Positions 17,805 through 27,678 of a stretch of 64,000 nt of DNA are shown piece by piece (position 1 is the stretch's first letter; every line of letters begins with the position of its first letter). The DNA is from Thiobacillus sp. 0-1251. GTDB lineage: Bacteria; Pseudomonadota; Gammaproteobacteria; Burkholderiales; Thiobacillaceae. Where the stretch lies: positions 300,227-364,226 of the forward strand of contig MKWL01000021.1 of assembly GCA_001899305.1 (NCBI GenBank), written 5' to 3'. Made by a program: the position numbers and the translations under genes. Under the pieces are notes generated by a model, which saw only the letters and a program-made list of their open reading frames with translations, did not search any database and had not been told where the DNA came from.

Positions 17805-17969
17805 CAGCGTCGATGCGACAAGGTCCTCGTCCCGCCGCCGCAGGACATAAATGCCGCGGAGGCCCGCCTGAACGAAGGCTACGAGTGCACCGACTGATAC
17901 TTCTGTACGAAGTCGCTGTAACCCGGCCGTGTTCGCCGTACATATGCAGCGAACAGGACGTTCACGGAT

Positions 17970-17999
17970 GGCGGGGGATTTCCCTCGCCGTTTTTTTTT
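17970..17999 (+). terminator. Strong rho-independent terminator closing the iron-uptake operon
   Basis: An 8-bp stem (17970-17977 with 17982-17989, one G:U pair) with an ATTT loop is followed by nine T. The remaining 285-bp gap (17805-18089) holds this terminator and the next promoter; I see no gene in it. Confidence 0.92.
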
Positions 18000-18027
18000 G
18001 CGCGGAATCTCTACTCCAATATTGTTA

Positions 18028-18056
18028 TTGACAACCATTCTCATTATTTATAATAT
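18028..18056 (+). promoter_or_regulatory. bfd promoter with Fur-box-like overlap
   Basis: TTGACA (18028-18033) is followed by a perfect TATAAT at 18049-18054 (15-bp spacing) or TAATAT at 18051-18056 (17 bp). The sequence 'AACCATTCTCATTATTTAT' between them resembles a Fur box. Fur repression of bfd in iron-replete cells is the standard pattern, so that low iron induces release of stored iron. Confidence 0.82.
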
Positions 18057-18089
18057 TCAGCTACCGAGTTCCAAACCAGAAGGTGCGTC

Positions 18090-18302
18090 ATGTACGTCTG
18101 TCTTTGCAAAGGTGTCACCGACCATGAAATCCGCGGCTTGGTCCATCATCGTGGCGTGACCACGATGCGCCAGCTTCGCGACGAACTCGGCGTGTCCACC
18201 CAATGTGGTCGTTGCGCCCGCTGCGCGAAAGACGTGCTCCAGGAAGCCCTCGCCGAATGCCAGGGATGCTCGGCGGACGCCTCATTCGCCGCAGCCGCCT
18301 GA
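18090..18302 (+). CDS. bfd: Bacterioferritin-associated ferredoxin
   Basis: A 70-residue [2Fe-2S] protein that gives electrons to bacterioferritin so that stored ferric iron is released. The ligands follow the BFD pattern: Cys4-x-Cys6 at the N-terminus and Cys39-x2-Cys42 in 'STQCGRCARCAKD'. The helical 'GVTTMRQLRDELGV' segment lies between them. A second pair of Cys near the C-terminus is not part of the usual set. bfr follows 161 bp downstream with its own likely promoter. Confidence 0.95.
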   Translation: MYVCLCKGVTDHEIRGLVHHRGVTTMRQLRDELGVSTQCGRCARCAKDVLQEALAECQGCSADASFAAAA

Positions 18303-18351
18303 TTCGGTCCGCTCTGCTTGCACCCGTTTTGTGCGGGCCGCGCATTCATAC

Positions 18352-18379
18352 TTGTCCCGCACGGCTTTTCCCCTAGAAT
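18352..18379 (+). promoter_or_regulatory. Putative bfr promoter
   Basis: TTGTCC at 18352-18357 and TAGAAT at 18374-18379 are separated by 16 bp. No Fur-like sequence overlaps it, which fits separate control of storage (bfr) and release (bfd). Confidence 0.55.
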
Positions 18380-18463
18380 GACAGGCGTCCCATTCGCCTA
18401 TTAGCCAGCATTCGCCCAGCCAACGGCTCTTTAAACGGGCTTGCCCACTCTCAGGAGAGAACC

Positions 18464-18943
18464 ATGAAAGGCGACAAAAAAGTCATCCAGTACCTGAACA
18501 AGGCGCTCACGGTCGAACTGACTGCCATCAACCAGTATTTCCTCCACGCCCGCATGTACAAGAACTGGGGGCTGATTGCGTTGGGCAAACACGAATACGA
18601 AGAGTCCATCGAGGAAATGCACCACGCCGACAAGCTGATCGAGCGCATTCTCTTTCTAGAAGGCCTGCCCAACCTGCAGGATCTGAACAAATTGCTGATC
18701 GGCGAAAACGTCGTCGAATGCCTGGAATGCGACCTCAAGCTCGAACTGGTCGGCCGCGCGCTCTACGTCGAAGCCATCGCGCACTGCGAATCGGTCAAGG
18801 ACTATGTTTCGCGAGAAATCCTGGTCGGCATCCAGTCCGACACCGAAGAGCACATCGATTATCTCGAGACCCAACTCGACCTGATCAAACGCATGGGTGA
18901 GCAGAACTACATGCAGACTGCAGCCGGCCCGATCGAAAGCTGA
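18464..18943 (+). CDS. bfr: Bacterioferritin
   Basis: A 159-residue subunit of the 24-mer iron-storage shell. Ferroxidase ligands are placed as in E. coli Bfr: Glu18, Glu51 and His54 in the first half and '[15 protein letters not shown]' in the second. The axial heme ligand Met52 is present ('EEMHHAD'), so heme b can bind between subunits. The AGGAGAG site is strong. It sits beside bfd and at the end of an iron-uptake region, so storage and mobilisation genes are paired. Confidence 0.97.
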   Translation: MKGDKKVIQYLNKALTVELTAINQYFLHARMYKNWGLIALGKHEYEESIEEMHHADKLIERILFLEGLPNLQDLNKLLIGENVVECLECDLKLELVGRALYVEAIAHCESVKDYVSREILVGIQSDTEEHIDYLETQLDLIKRMGEQNYMQTAAGPIES

Positions 18944-18963
18944 GAGCCTCCGCGCGTACAATG

Positions 18964-18988
18964 AACGCCCCGCCATGGGGCGTTTTTT
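18964..18988 (+). terminator. Rho-independent terminator after bfr
   Basis: An 8-bp perfect stem (18964-18971 with 18977-18984) is followed by six T. It overlaps the region just before the uracil-DNA glycosylase start and argues against the upstream in-frame start codons of that gene. Confidence 0.88.
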
Positions 18989-18998
18989 ATTGCTTCCG

Positions 18999-19622
18999 AT
19001 GCACTTCGACCCTGACTGCCGCGCCTGCCCGCGCCTCGCCACGTTTCTCGACGAGGTGCGCGCCCGCCATCCCGACTACCATGCCCGCCCGGTGCCCGCC
19101 TTCGGCGATCCCGCGCCCGGCCTGCTCATTGTCGGCCTCGCCCCGGGCATGCACGGCGCCAATCGCAGCGGCCGGCCCTTCACAGGCGACTATGCCGGCG
19201 TGCTCTTATACGAAACCCTGCACAAATTCGGCTACGCCAGCGCACCGCAATCGCTGTCCGCAGACGACGGACTGACGCTCACCGGCTGTCGCATCACCAA
19301 TGCGGTGAAGTGCCTGCCGCCCGCCAACAAGCCGGAACCGGGCGAGATCCGCGAATGCAATCGTTATCTGGCCGCCGAACTGGAGGCCCTGCCCGGCCAT
19401 GCCAGTATCCTGGCGCTGGGCCAGATCGCGCATCAGGCCGTGCTTCGCGCGAAAGGACTGAAGCTCAAGGACTACCCGTTTGCCCACGCCAGCGATTACC
19501 ACCTGCCCGGCGGCCGGCGGCTGGTCAGCAGCTACCACTGCTCCCGCTACAATACCCAGACACACCGCCTCACCCCCGAGATGTTCGAAGCCGTATTCAC
19601 GCGGATTCAAGCGAAGGACTGA
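18999..19622 (+). CDS. Uracil-DNA glycosylase, family 5 (UdgB-like)
   Basis: A 207-residue DNA repair enzyme that removes uracil and related damaged bases. Four Cys typical of the 4Fe-4S-containing families 4/5 are present ('CRACPRLATF' at the N-terminus plus two later, 'CRITNAVKCLPP'). Motif A 'GLAPGMHGANRSGRPFTGD' and motif B 'SSYHCSRYNTQT' are those of family 5. The start at ATG 18999 is chosen because an upstream ATG (18975) lies inside the bfr terminator; no clear ribosome site is seen. It is followed 2 bp later by a tautomerase gene. Confidence 0.88.
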   Translation: MHFDPDCRACPRLATFLDEVRARHPDYHARPVPAFGDPAPGLLIVGLAPGMHGANRSGRPFTGDYAGVLLYETLHKFGYASAPQSLSADDGLTLTGCRITNAVKCLPPANKPEPGEIRECNRYLAAELEALPGHASILALGQIAHQAVLRAKGLKLKDYPFAHASDYHLPGGRRLVSSYHCSRYNTQTHRLTPEMFEAVFTRIQAKD

Positions 19623-19624
19623 CC

Positions 19625-19813
19625 ATGCCTGTCGTCACCATCAAGCTCGCCGGCAGCCTCACCCGCGAGCAGAAGCAGAAAGTCGCCGAGGAAATCACCG
19701 CCACGCTGGAGCGCCATGCTGGAAAACCGGCCTCCTACACCTATATCGCGTTCGAGGAACTGCCGGACGAGAACTGGGCGATCGCCGGCAAGCTGCTCGA
19801 CGAAGACGAATAA
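19625..19813 (+). CDS. 4-oxalocrotonate tautomerase-family protein
   Basis: A 62-residue single-domain enzyme. After removal of Met the N-terminal Pro ('PVVTIKLAG') would be the catalytic base, as in 4-OT and DmpI. The beta-alpha-beta unit and a C-terminal 'DENWAIAGKLLDEDE' match the family length. Its substrate is unknown; free-standing members occur in many non-degraders. The TAA stop (19811-19813) abuts a large palindromic element that fills the space to uvrC. Confidence 0.88.
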   Translation: MPVVTIKLAGSLTREQKQKVAEEITATLERHAGKPASYTYIAFEELPDENWAIAGKLLDEDE

Positions 19814-20081
19814 GAGCCTAATTCGGCAGGAATCATGCTCCACGTTGAGACCAGGATCGGATGTATGCAAGGCGCAGCGCGCCGGCAAGGGCCATTCCCT
19901 TGCCAAGCGCTGCAACGCAGCAGACGCCGACCCTGGTCTCAACCCGGAGGGCCGGTTGCCTGCGGGCGCATGGCCGCGTTGCGAGTCGCTCATTTGGAGC
20001 GACCAAACTTCACTCCCCGCGCCTTGCCCTGCATCCCGCAGGCAACCGGCGCGGGGCATGATTCCTGCCGAATTAGGCTCT
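19813..20081 (+). repeat. 269-bp nested palindromic element with perfect 25-bp terminal inverted repeats
   Basis: The ends, 19813-19837 and 20057-20081, are perfect 25-bp inverted repeats. Inside are two separate arms. Arm A pairs 19844-19855 with 19932-19943 (12 bp), then 19874-19880 with 19907-19913 (7 bp) and 19884-19891 with 19897-19904 (8 bp). Arm B pairs 19951-19966 with 20035-20050 (16 bp) and ends in a 7-bp hairpin near 19985-20003. It holds no gene. It fits a MITE-like insertion or a structured RNA. No clear target-site duplication is visible. Confidence 0.85.
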
Positions 20082-20085
20082 GACC

Positions 20086-21882
20086 TTGAGCGTCGACAAG
20101 GACTTTCTCGCCTCGCTGCCCACCCTGCCCGGCGTCTATCGGATGATCGATGCGGCCGGCGCCGTGCTCTACGTCGGCAAGGCGAAGGATCTTAAAAAAC
20201 GCGTCTCCAGCTATTTCCAGAAAAGCGACCAGAGCCCCCGCATCAAGCTGATGCTGAAGAGTGTCGACCATATCGACACCACGATCACGCGCACCGAGGC
20301 CGAAGCGCTGCTGCTGGAAAACAACCTGATCAAGGGGCTGAAGCCACGTTTCAACATCCTGTTCCGCGACGACAAGTCCTATCCCTACCTGCTGCTGACC
20401 GGGCACCGCTTTCCGCGCCTGGCCTATTTCCGCGGCACACCCAAAAAGCGCGACCAGGCGTATGGCCCCTACCCCAATGCCTACGCGGTGCGCGAAAGCA
20501 TCCAGTTGCTGCAGAAGGTATTTCAACTGCGCACTTGCGAGGACACGGTATTCGCCAACCGCTCTCGCCCGTGTCTGCTGTATCAGATCAAACGCTGTAC
20601 CGCACCGTGCGTTGGGCACATCACGCCCGACGCCTATGCGCGCGACGTCCATGAAGCAGCCCAGCTGCTGCACGGCGAGGCCAGCGCACTGACTGAACAC
20701 ATTACCGAGCAGATGAACGCCGCTGCGGCTGCGCTCGATTTCGAGACGGCCGCCTTTCTGCGCGACCGCCTGCGCATGCTCGCCGCCGTGCGCGAGAAGC
20801 AGTTCGTCGACTCCACCGGCAGCGATGCGGACGCGGATGTGGTCGCGGTCGCCGAGGCCGGCGGCGTCATCGCAGTCAACCTGACGATGATCCGCGGCGG
20901 CCGGCATCTCGGCGACCGCAGCTTCTTCCCGCAGCACGGCGAGGGTGCGACGCCGGCCGAGGCGCTGGAAGCCTTCATCGTCCAGCACTACCTCGACCAC
21001 CCCATCCCGGCGCGCATCCTGGTGAGCGAAGCCATCGAGACCAGCGCACTGGAAACGCTGCTCACCGAGCAGGCCGGTAAAAAAGTCACCCTTCTGCATC
21101 GCGTCACCGGTGAACGCAAGGTTTGGATCGGTATGGCGCAGGCCAACGCGCGGCTGTCGGCCGAACGCCGCAGCGCCGATCGTGCCAACCAGTCGCAGCG
21201 GCTCGCCGCGCTGCGCGACACACTTGACCTCCCGGCGCTCAACCGCATCGAATGCTTCGACATCTCACACACCATGGGCGAGGCGACCGTGGCGTCCTGC
21301 GTCGTCTACGAAGGCGACGACCTGAAGAAGTCCGACTACCGGCGCTACAACATCACGGGCATCACCCCGGGCGACGACTACGCCGCGATGCATGCCGCGC
21401 TGATCAAGCGCTTCCACAAGAGCGTGGAAGAGAATGGCGTGCTGCCCGACCTGCTGCTGATCGACGGCGGTAAGGGGCAGATCGCGATGGCGGTCGAGGC
21501 CATGGCCGAACTGGGACTGAACGACGTGCCGCTACTCGGCGTGGCCAAAGGCGAGGCACGCAAGCCAGGACTGGAAACATTGATCTTCGCCGACGGCCGC
21601 GAGCTCAACCTCGCGAAGGACCACCCTGGCTTCCACCTGATCCAGCAGGTGCGCGACGAAGCGCACCGCTTCGCCATCACCGGCCACCGCGCCAAACGCG
21701 GAAAAACGCGCGTGCAATCGACGCTGGAAGACATCGCAGGCATCGGTCCCAAACGGCGCAAACAGCTACTGGAACACTTCGGTGGCCTGCAGGGCGTACG
21801 CGACGCCGGCGTCGACGCGCTTGCCAGCGTGAACGGTATCAGCCGAGAATTGGCGGAAACCATTTATAACGCGCTCCACTGA
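20086..21882 (+). CDS. uvrC: Excinuclease ABC subunit C
   Basis: A 598-residue nuclease making both incisions in nucleotide excision repair. Domains in order: an N-terminal GIY-YIG nuclease ('[19 protein letters not shown]'), a Cys-rich region ('[18 protein letters not shown]'), a UVR UvrB-binding motif (about residues 205-240), an RNase H-like 3' nuclease ('[18 protein letters not shown]', '[10 protein letters not shown]'), and a helix-hairpin-helix tail ('[18 protein letters not shown]'). Translation starts at TTG 20086, only 4 bp after the palindromic element, so its ribosome site lies within that element's end. Confidence 0.97.
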   Translation: MSVDKDFLASLPTLPGVYRMIDAAGAVLYVGKAKDLKKRVSSYFQKSDQSPRIKLMLKSVDHIDTTITRTEAEALLLENNLIKGLKPRFNILFRDDKSYPYLLLTGHRFPRLAYFRGTPKKRDQAYGPYPNAYAVRESIQLLQKVFQLRTCEDTVFANRSRPCLLYQIKRCTAPCVGHITPDAYARDVHEAAQLLHGEASALTEHITEQMNAAAAALDFETAAFLRDRLRMLAAVREKQFVDSTGSDADADVVAVAEAGGVIAVNLTMIRGGRHLGDRSFFPQHGEGATPAEALEAFIVQHYLDHPIPARILVSEAIETSALETLLTEQAGKKVTLLHRVTGERKVWIGMAQANARLSAERRSADRANQSQRLAALRDTLDLPALNRIECFDISHTMGEATVASCVVYEGDDLKKSDYRRYNITGITPGDDYAAMHAALIKRFHKSVEENGVLPDLLLIDGGKGQIAMAVEAMAELGLNDVPLLGVAKGEARKPGLETLIFADGRELNLAKDHPGFHLIQQVRDEAHRFAITGHRAKRGKTRVQSTLEDIAGIGPKRRKQLLEHFGGLQGVRDAGVDALASVNGISRELAETIYNALH

Positions 21883-22454
21883 TGCCACTCAATCTCCCCA
21901 ATCTGCTCACCTGGCTGCGCATTCTGTTCATCCCTTTGATGGCGGGCGTGTTCTACCTGCCCGACGGCTGGGTGTCGCCGTCCGACGCCAACCTGCTGGC
22001 GGCCGCATTTTTCGGGGTGGCGGCGCTGACCGACTGGCTCGACGGCTGGCTGGCGCGCAAACTGGGACAAACCTCGGCCTTCGGTGCCTTCCTCGATCCT
22101 GTGGCCGACAAGCTGATGGTGGCGGCCGCACTGATCGTCCTGATCGACCTGGATCGCGTGGCGCCGCTGATCGGCCTCATCATCATCGGCCGCGAAATCA
22201 CCATTTCCGCCCTGCGCGAATGGATGGCCAAAGCAGGCAAGTCGGCCAGCGTCGCGGTCTCTTTCGTCGGCAAACTGAAAACCGCGGCGCAGATGGTCGC
22301 CATCGTGCTGCTGCTGTATTTCCAGCCCCTCGCCGGCCTGCCCATTCCCCAGATCGGCACACTGCTGATCTGGGTGGCCGCCCTGCTTACTCTCGTATCA
22401 ATGGCGTATTACCTCGTGATGGCCGCGCGTGCACTGCAAAAATCTTCGCCCTGA
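21882..22454 (+). CDS. pgsA: CDP-diacylglycerol-glycerol-3-phosphate 3-phosphatidyltransferase
   Basis: A 190-residue inner-membrane enzyme catalysing the committed step to phosphatidylglycerol and cardiolipin. The CDP-alcohol phosphotransferase signature D-G-x2-A-R-x8-G-x3-D-x3-D is complete in 'LDGWLARKLGQ' plus 'FGAFLDPVADKL'. Several hydrophobic helices follow. The ATG shares bases with the uvrC stop (TGATG). uvrC-pgsA followed by tRNA genes is a conserved proteobacterial arrangement. Confidence 0.97.
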   Translation: MPLNLPNLLTWLRILFIPLMAGVFYLPDGWVSPSDANLLAAAFFGVAALTDWLDGWLARKLGQTSAFGAFLDPVADKLMVAAALIVLIDLDRVAPLIGLIIIGREITISALREWMAKAGKSASVAVSFVGKLKTAAQMVAIVLLLYFQPLAGLPIPQIGTLLIWVAALLTLVSMAYYLVMAARALQKSSP

Positions 22455-22458
22455 GGTG

Positions 22459-22487
22459 TTGACAGAAAAAACCGAAATCACCATAAT
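22459..22487 (+). promoter_or_regulatory. Promoter of the Gly-Cys-Leu tRNA operon
   Basis: A perfect TTGACA (22459-22464), a 17-bp spacer and CATAAT (22482-22487) lie 14 bp before the first tRNA. A short GC-rich stretch directly after the -10 element could serve as a stringent discriminator. Confidence 0.85.
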
Positions 22488-22501
22488 GCGCAGCCTTCAA
22501 C

Positions 22502-22577
22502 GCGGGAATAGCTCAGCTGGTAGAGCGCAACCTTGCCAAGGTTGAGGTCGCGAGTTCGAACCTCGTTTCCCGCTCCA
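22502..22577 (+). tRNA. tRNA-Gly (anticodon GCC)
   Basis: A 76-nt cloverleaf with encoded CCA. The acceptor stem starts GCGGGAA and pairs with the 3' strand. The anticodon loop has GCC, and the T loop is TTCGAAC. It is the first of three tRNA genes on one transcript. Confidence 0.97.
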
Positions 22578-22645
22578 GCATTCTGGGGAAAACAGATGGC
22601 ACAGCCCGGACGTTTTCCCCTTTTCGTTTAAGCGTTTACCGCGAC

Positions 22646-22719
22646 GGCGCGATAGCAAAGCGGTTATGCACCGGATTGCAAATCCGTGTAGGTCGGTTCG
22701 ACTCCGGCTCGCGCCTCCA
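22646..22719 (+). tRNA. tRNA-Cys (anticodon GCA)
   Basis: A 74-nt cloverleaf with encoded CCA. The acceptor GGCGCGA pairs with TCGCGCC. The anticodon loop ATTGCAAAT gives GCA. Confidence 0.96.
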
Positions 22720-22743
22720 AATTCAGGGTCAGCCGTCCGCTTT

Positions 22744-22830
22744 GCCCGGATGGTGAAATTGGTAGACACAAGGGACTTAAAATCCCTCGCCAGCGATGGC
22801 GTACCGGTTCGATTCCGGTTCCGGGCACCA
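22744..22830 (+). tRNA. tRNA-Leu (anticodon TAA)
   Basis: An 87-nt class II tRNA with a long variable arm and encoded CCA. The acceptor GCCCGGA pairs with TCCGGGC. The anticodon loop CTTAAAA gives TAA. Confidence 0.96.
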
Positions 22831-22885
22831 CCTTCCGGTTCACCGGCCCGAGTGGTATAATTTTTGCGCTTTATTATTAACACGA

Positions 22886-22906
22886 TGGGCGGTTCGCCCA
22901 TTTTTT
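22886..22906 (+). terminator. Terminator of the tRNA operon
   Basis: A 6-bp perfect stem TGGGCG/CGCCCA with a 3-nt loop is followed by six T. It lies between the tRNA genes and rimP. Confidence 0.85.
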
Positions 22907-22963
22907 ATTTGTGCTGCGCCACGTCCTGACCGGGTCGTACAGCGGCACAACAATGGATTTGCG

Positions 22964-23392
22964 ATGATGGATCTGCCCACCCGCCTGGAGCCTGTACTTG
23001 CCGGACTCGGTTACGAGTTGGTGATGCTGGAGCGCGCCGGGCGAGGTCTGATCCGGATTTTCATCGACAAGCCGGGCGGCATCACGATCGACGACTGCGT
23101 CGCGGTGAGCAATCACCTGACCCACCTGTTCACGGTCGAGAACATCGACTACGACAGGCTGGAGGTGTCCTCCCCCGGTCTCGACCGGCCGCTGGTCAAG
23201 CCGCAGGACTATGCGCGCTTCGCCGGCGAGCCGGTGACGCTGAAATTGCGGGTGCCGATGGACAACCGGCGCCGCCTGAGCGGCCAGCTGGTCGGCCTGG
23301 ATGGCGAACTGGTGAAATTGATCGTCGACGGCTCGGAAGTGTCGGTCGACTTGAGAAATGTGGATGCTGCCCGTCTGAAACCCATGGTTTAG
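22964..23392 (+). CDS. rimP: Ribosome maturation factor RimP
   Basis: A 142-residue protein needed for 30S subunit assembly. The N-terminal alpha/beta domain shows '[20 protein letters not shown]' and '[16 protein letters not shown]', and the SH3-like C-terminal domain follows '[19 protein letters not shown]', a conserved RimP motif. Tandem ATGs at 22964 and 22967 are equivalent starts. It heads the rimP-nusA-infB operon. I see no obvious separate promoter beyond the tRNA terminator. Confidence 0.96.
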   Translation: MMDLPTRLEPVLAGLGYELVMLERAGRGLIRIFIDKPGGITIDDCVAVSNHLTHLFTVENIDYDRLEVSSPGLDRPLVKPQDYARFAGEPVTLKLRVPMDNRRRLSGQLVGLDGELVKLIVDGSEVSVDLRNVDAARLKPMV

Positions 23393-23413
23393 GCAAGGCA
23401 GGCTGGAGGGAAT

Positions 23414-24892
23414 ATGAGCCGTGAAATGTTGATGCTGGCCGATGCGCTGGCTCGCGAAAAGAACGTGGACAAAGAGGTGGTGTTCGAAGCGCTGGAGCAG
23501 GCGCTCGCCTCCGCCACCAAGAAACGCTTCAAGGAAGAATCCGACGTGCGCGTGTCGATCGACCGCGAGACCGGCGATTACGAATCCTTCCGCCGCTGGC
23601 AGGTCGTGACCGAAGCCGATCTGGAGTCCGAGGGCTACCAGATCCTGCTGATCGACGCCCAGGACAAGATTCCCGACATCGAGATCGGCGACTATATCGA
23701 GGAGCCGCTGGAGAACGTCGAGTTCGGCCGCATCGGCGCCCAGGCCGCCAAGCAGGTCATCCTGCAGAAGATCCGCGACGCCGAGCGCGAGCAGATCATC
23801 AGCGACTTCCTGGCCCGCAAGGAACATCTCGTCAACGGCGTGGTGAAGCGCATCGACCGCGGCAACGCGATCATCGAATCGGGGCGCGTCGAAGGTTTCC
23901 TGCACCGCGACCAGATGATCCCGCGCGAGAACCTGCGCGTTGGCGACCGCGTGCGCGCCTATCTGCTGCGCATCGACCGCGGCGCCCGCGGCCCGCAGGT
24001 GGTGCTGTCGCGCACCGCGCCTGAATTCATCATGAAGCTGTTCGAGCTCGAAGTGCCCGAGATCGAGGAAGGCCTGCTGGAGATCAAGGCGGCCGCCCGT
24101 GACCCCGGCCTCCGGGCCAAGATCGCCGTCGTCTCGCACGACCCGCGCATCGACCCGATCGGCACCTGCATCGGCCTGCGCGGTTCGCGCGTCACCTCGG
24201 TGACCAACGAACTCGCCGGCGAACGCGTCGACATCATCCACTGGTCGGCCGACCCTGCCCAATACGTCATCAATGCCCTGGCGCCAGCCGAGGTCAGCTC
24301 CATCGTCGTCGACGAGGACAAGCACAGCATGGACGTCGTGGTCGACGAGGAGCAGCTCGCGATGGCGATCGGCCGCGGCGGCCAGAACGTGCGCCTGGCA
24401 TCCGAACTGACCGGTTGGGAACTCAACATCATGTCGCGCGAAACGGCGGAAGAAAAACAGTCGGCTGAAAGCGGCAAGACGCTCGCGCTCTTCATCGAGA
24501 AGCTCGATGTGGACGAGGAGGTCGCCCAGATCCTGGTCGACGAAGGTTTCTCCACGCTGGAGGAAGTCGCCTACGTGCCGCTCAACGAGATGCTCGAGAT
24601 CGAGGCCTTCGACGAAGACCTGGTCAACGAACTGCGCAACCGGGCTCGCAACGCCCTGCTGACCGCCGCCATCGTCGGTGAGGAGCAGGTCGAGGCTTCT
24701 GCAGGCGACCTGCTGTCGCTCGAGGGCATGGATGCCGAAACCGCACGCACGCTCGCCAGCAAGGGCGTCCACACCACCGAGGATCTGGCCGAGCTGGCCG
24801 TCGATGAGCTGACCGAAATGGCCGCCATGGATGCCGAACGTGCCAAACAATTGATCATGGCCGCACGCGCGCCCTGGTTCGCCCAAGGCTGA
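23414..24892 (+). CDS. nusA: Transcription termination/antitermination factor NusA
   Basis: A 492-residue RNA polymerase-binding factor. Domains in order: N-terminal polymerase-binding domain (1-125), S1 ('[19 protein letters not shown]'), and two KH domains ('[21 protein letters not shown]' in part, and '[18 protein letters not shown]'). Two acidic C-terminal repeats follow, '[19 protein letters not shown]' and '[16 protein letters not shown]', the alpha-CTD-binding type found in gamma- and betaproteobacteria. It is 21 bp after rimP. Confidence 0.98.
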   Translation: MSREMLMLADALAREKNVDKEVVFEALEQALASATKKRFKEESDVRVSIDRETGDYESFRRWQVVTEADLESEGYQILLIDAQDKIPDIEIGDYIEEPLENVEFGRIGAQAAKQVILQKIRDAEREQIISDFLARKEHLVNGVVKRIDRGNAIIESGRVEGFLHRDQMIPRENLRVGDRVRAYLLRIDRGARGPQVVLSRTAPEFIMKLFELEVPEIEEGLLEIKAAARDPGLRAKIAVVSHDPRIDPIGTCIGLRGSRVTSVTNELAGERVDIIHWSADPAQYVINALAPAEVSSIVVDEDKHSMDVVVDEEQLAMAIGRGGQNVRLASELTGWELNIMSRETAEEKQSAESGKTLALFIEKLDVDEEVAQILVDEGFSTLEEVAYVPLNEMLEIEAFDEDLVNELRNRARNALLTAAIVGEEQVEASAGDLLSLEGMDAETARTLASKGVHTTEDLAELAVDELTEMAAMDAERAKQLIMAARAPWFAQG

Positions 24893-24909
24893 TACGCCAC
24901 GAGGACTGC

Positions 24910-27669
24910 ATGAACGTTGAACAATTTGCCCAGGAACTGAAACTGCCGCCCCAACTGTTGCTTGAACAGCTGAAGGCGGCGGGCGTCAACAAGAACGATG
25001 TAATCGACTCCGTCACGGAAGCGGACAAGGCACACCTGCTCGACTACCTGCGCAAGATGCACGGTGGCGGCACTGAGACCGGCAAGACCAAGATCACCAT
25101 CACGCGCAAGCAGACCGGTGAAATCCGCAAGACCGACAGCACCGGCAAGTCGCGCACCATCACAGTGGAAACGCGCAAGTCGCGCACCTACGTCAAGCGC
25201 GATGCCGCCGCGCTGGCAGCTGAAGCCCAGCCGGTCGCCGAGCCGGCCGCCGAAACTCCGCCTGTTCCGCAGGTCGAGGTGCCGGCCCAGCCTGTGGCGG
25301 AGCGCAAGGTCGAAGCCCCTGCCCCCGAGCCGGTCGTTGAAGCCGCGCCGCCTGCGGCCGTCGAGGCTGAGCCTGTTGCTGCCGAGCCCGCTGCCGCTCC
25401 CGAGCCGGTCGCCGAAGCCGTGCCGCCTGCGGTCGCCGAGACCGCTGCAGAGCCCGCACCGGTGGTGAAGAAAACCACTCGCATCAAGAAGGCCTCGATC
25501 CTCAATGAAGCCGAAGTCAAGGCTCGCGAAGAAGAGACGCGCCGCCATCAAGCGCTGCAGGAACGCCAGGCTGCGGATGCGCGGGCTCGCGCCGAACGCG
25601 AAGCCCTGCGCAAGCAGGCCGAAGCCGCACGCGAAGCCGCCAAGCTAGCGGAAGCCCAGAAAGCCGCTGCGCCTGCCGCCCCCGCCGCACCGACGGAAAA
25701 GACGCTGCACAAGCCAGACAAACCCAGCGCAGCCAAAGGCGCCAAGGGCCCGGACAAGAAAGCCGGCGGTACCTGGAAGGACGAAGCCGCGCGCCGTAAG
25801 GGGGGTCTCAAGACCCGCGGCGGCGCTGCGCCTGACGCAGGCTGGCGCGGCCGCAAGGGCAAGTCCAAGGGTGGCCACGAAGAAACCACCTTCGTTGCAC
25901 CGACCGAACCGATCGTACGCGAAGTATTGGTGCCCGAAACCATTACCGTCGCCGAACTGGCCCACAAGATGTCGGTGAAGGCCGCCGAAGTCATCAAGGC
26001 GCTGATGAAACTCGGCAGCATGGTGACGATCAACCAGGTACTCGACCAGGAAACGGCCATCATCGTCGTCGAGGAAATGGGCCACATTGGCAAGCCGGCC
26101 GCGCTCGATACGCCGGAAGCCTTCCTGATCGATACGGGCGAGACGAGCGAGGTGGAAATGCACGCCCGCCCACCGGTCGTCACGGTGATGGGCCACGTCG
26201 ACCACGGCAAGACCTCGCTGCTCGACACCATTCGCCGCACTCGCGTGGCGAGCGGTGAAGCCGGCGGCATCACCCAGCACATCGGCGCCTATCACGTCGA
26301 GACCGAGAAAGGCGTCATCACCTTCCTCGACACCCCGGGTCACGAAGCGTTTACGGCGATGCGGGCGCGCGGCGCGAAGGCGACCGACATCGTGGTGCTG
26401 GTCGTCGCCGCCGACGACGGTGTCATGCCGCAGACGATCGAAGCGATCCATCACGCCAAGGCGGCCAACGTCCCGCTGGTGGTGGCGGTGAACAAGATCG
26501 ACAAACCCGAGGCCAACCCGGAACGCATCCGCCAGGAACTCGTCGCGCAGGGCGTCACGCCCGAGGAATGGGGCGGTGACACCCAGTTCGTCGAAGTGTC
26601 GGCGAAAGCGAACACCAACATCGACGGCCTGCTCGACGCCATCCTGTTGCAGGCCGAAGTGCTGGAACTGCAGGCAGCCTCCGATGGTCCCGCCAAAGGT
26701 CTCGTCATCGAAGCACGCCTGGACAAGGGCAAGGGCCCGGTCGCCACGCTGCTGGTGCAATCCGGCACGCTGCGTCGCGGCGACATGGTGCTGGCCGGCC
26801 AAGTATTCGGCCGTGTCCGCGCCATGCTGGACGAGGCAGGCAAGACGGTGACCGAAGCCGGTCCGTCGATCCCGGTGGAAATCCAGGGTCTGTCCGATGT
26901 GCCGCAGGCTGGCGAGGACATGATGGTGCTGCCGGACGAACGCAAGGCGCGCGAAATCGCGCTGTTCCGTCAGGGCAAGTTCCGCGACGTGCAACTGGCG
27001 AAAAAGCAGGCCGCCAAGCTGGAATCGATGTTCGAACAGATGGGCCAGGGCGAAGTGCAGCATCTGCCCATCATTCTCAAGTCCGACACCCAAGGTTCCT
27101 ACGAGGGCCTGGCGCATGCGCTGGGCAAGCTGTCGACCGACGAGGTCAAGGTCAACATCATCCACAGCGGCGTCGGCGCCATCACCGAATCCGACGTCAA
27201 CCTGGCGCTCGCCTCCAAGGCGGTGCTGATTGGCTTCAACGTGCGCGCCGATGCAACGGCACGCAAGCTGGCCGAATCCAGCGGCGTGGACATCCGCTAC
27301 TACAACATCATCTATGAAGCCGTGGATGAGGTGAAGGCTGCGCTGTCCGGCATGCTGGCGCCCGAGAAGAAGGAATCGGTCATCGGCACGGTGGAAGTCC
27401 GCCAGGTATTCGTCATCTCCAAGGTCGGCACCATTGCCGGCTGTTATGTGACGGATGGCATGATCAAGCGCAACGCCGGCGTGCGCGTGCTGCGCAACAA
27501 CGTCGTGATCCACCAGGGCGAACTCGATTCGCTCAAGCGCTTCAAGGACGACGTCAAGGAAGTCAAGGCCAACTTCGAATGCGGCCTCTCGCTGAAGAAC
27601 TTCAACGACATCCAGGAAGGCGACATCCTCGAAGTGTTTGAAGTGGTGGAAGTGGCGCGCTCGCTGTAA
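24910..27669 (+). CDS. infB: Translation initiation factor IF-2
   Basis: A 919-residue GTPase that brings initiator tRNA to the 30S subunit. An N-terminal IF2-N domain is followed by a long Ala/Pro/Glu/Lys linker (about residues 95-290) with repeated 'EPVAEA'-type units, then a second IF2-N domain. The G domain has '[12 protein letters not shown]', 'DTPGHEAF', 'AVNKID' and '[11 protein letters not shown]'. C-terminal domains II to IV end in the tRNA-binding barrel. Length is normal. A complex inverted repeat lies between it and rbfA. Confidence 0.98.
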   Translation: MNVEQFAQELKLPPQLLLEQLKAAGVNKNDVIDSVTEADKAHLLDYLRKMHGGGTETGKTKITITRKQTGEIRKTDSTGKSRTITVETRKSRTYVKRDAAALAAEAQPVAEPAAETPPVPQVEVPAQPVAERKVEAPAPEPVVEAAPPAAVEAEPVAAEPAAAPEPVAEAVPPAVAETAAEPAPVVKKTTRIKKASILNEAEVKAREEETRRHQALQERQAADARARAEREALRKQAEAAREAAKLAEAQKAAAPAAPAAPTEKTLHKPDKPSAAKGAKGPDKKAGGTWKDEAARRKGGLKTRGGAAPDAGWRGRKGKSKGGHEETTFVAPTEPIVREVLVPETITVAELAHKMSVKAAEVIKALMKLGSMVTINQVLDQETAIIVVEEMGHIGKPAALDTPEAFLIDTGETSEVEMHARPPVVTVMGHVDHGKTSLLDTIRRTRVASGEAGGITQHIGAYHVETEKGVITFLDTPGHEAFTAMRARGAKATDIVVLVVAADDGVMPQTIEAIHHAKAANVPLVVAVNKIDKPEANPERIRQELVAQGVTPEEWGGDTQFVEVSAKANTNIDGLLDAILLQAEVLELQAASDGPAKGLVIEARLDKGKGPVATLLVQSGTLRRGDMVLAGQVFGRVRAMLDEAGKTVTEAGPSIPVEIQGLSDVPQAGEDMMVLPDERKAREIALFRQGKFRDVQLAKKQAAKLESMFEQMGQGEVQHLPIILKSDTQGSYEGLAHALGKLSTDEVKVNIIHSGVGAITESDVNLALASKAVLIGFNVRADATARKLAESSGVDIRYYNIIYEAVDEVKAALSGMLAPEKKESVIGTVEVRQVFVISKVGTIAGCYVTDGMIKRNAGVRVLRNNVVIHQGELDSLKRFKDDVKEVKANFECGLSLKNFNDIQEGDILEVFEVVEVARSL

Positions 27670-27678
27670 TGCAATGGT

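Noticed and set aside
17805-17969. Possible small gene between the cytochrome b561 and bfd genes
   Set aside because: Short frames in this gap lack ribosome sites and run into the strong terminator at 17970-17999.
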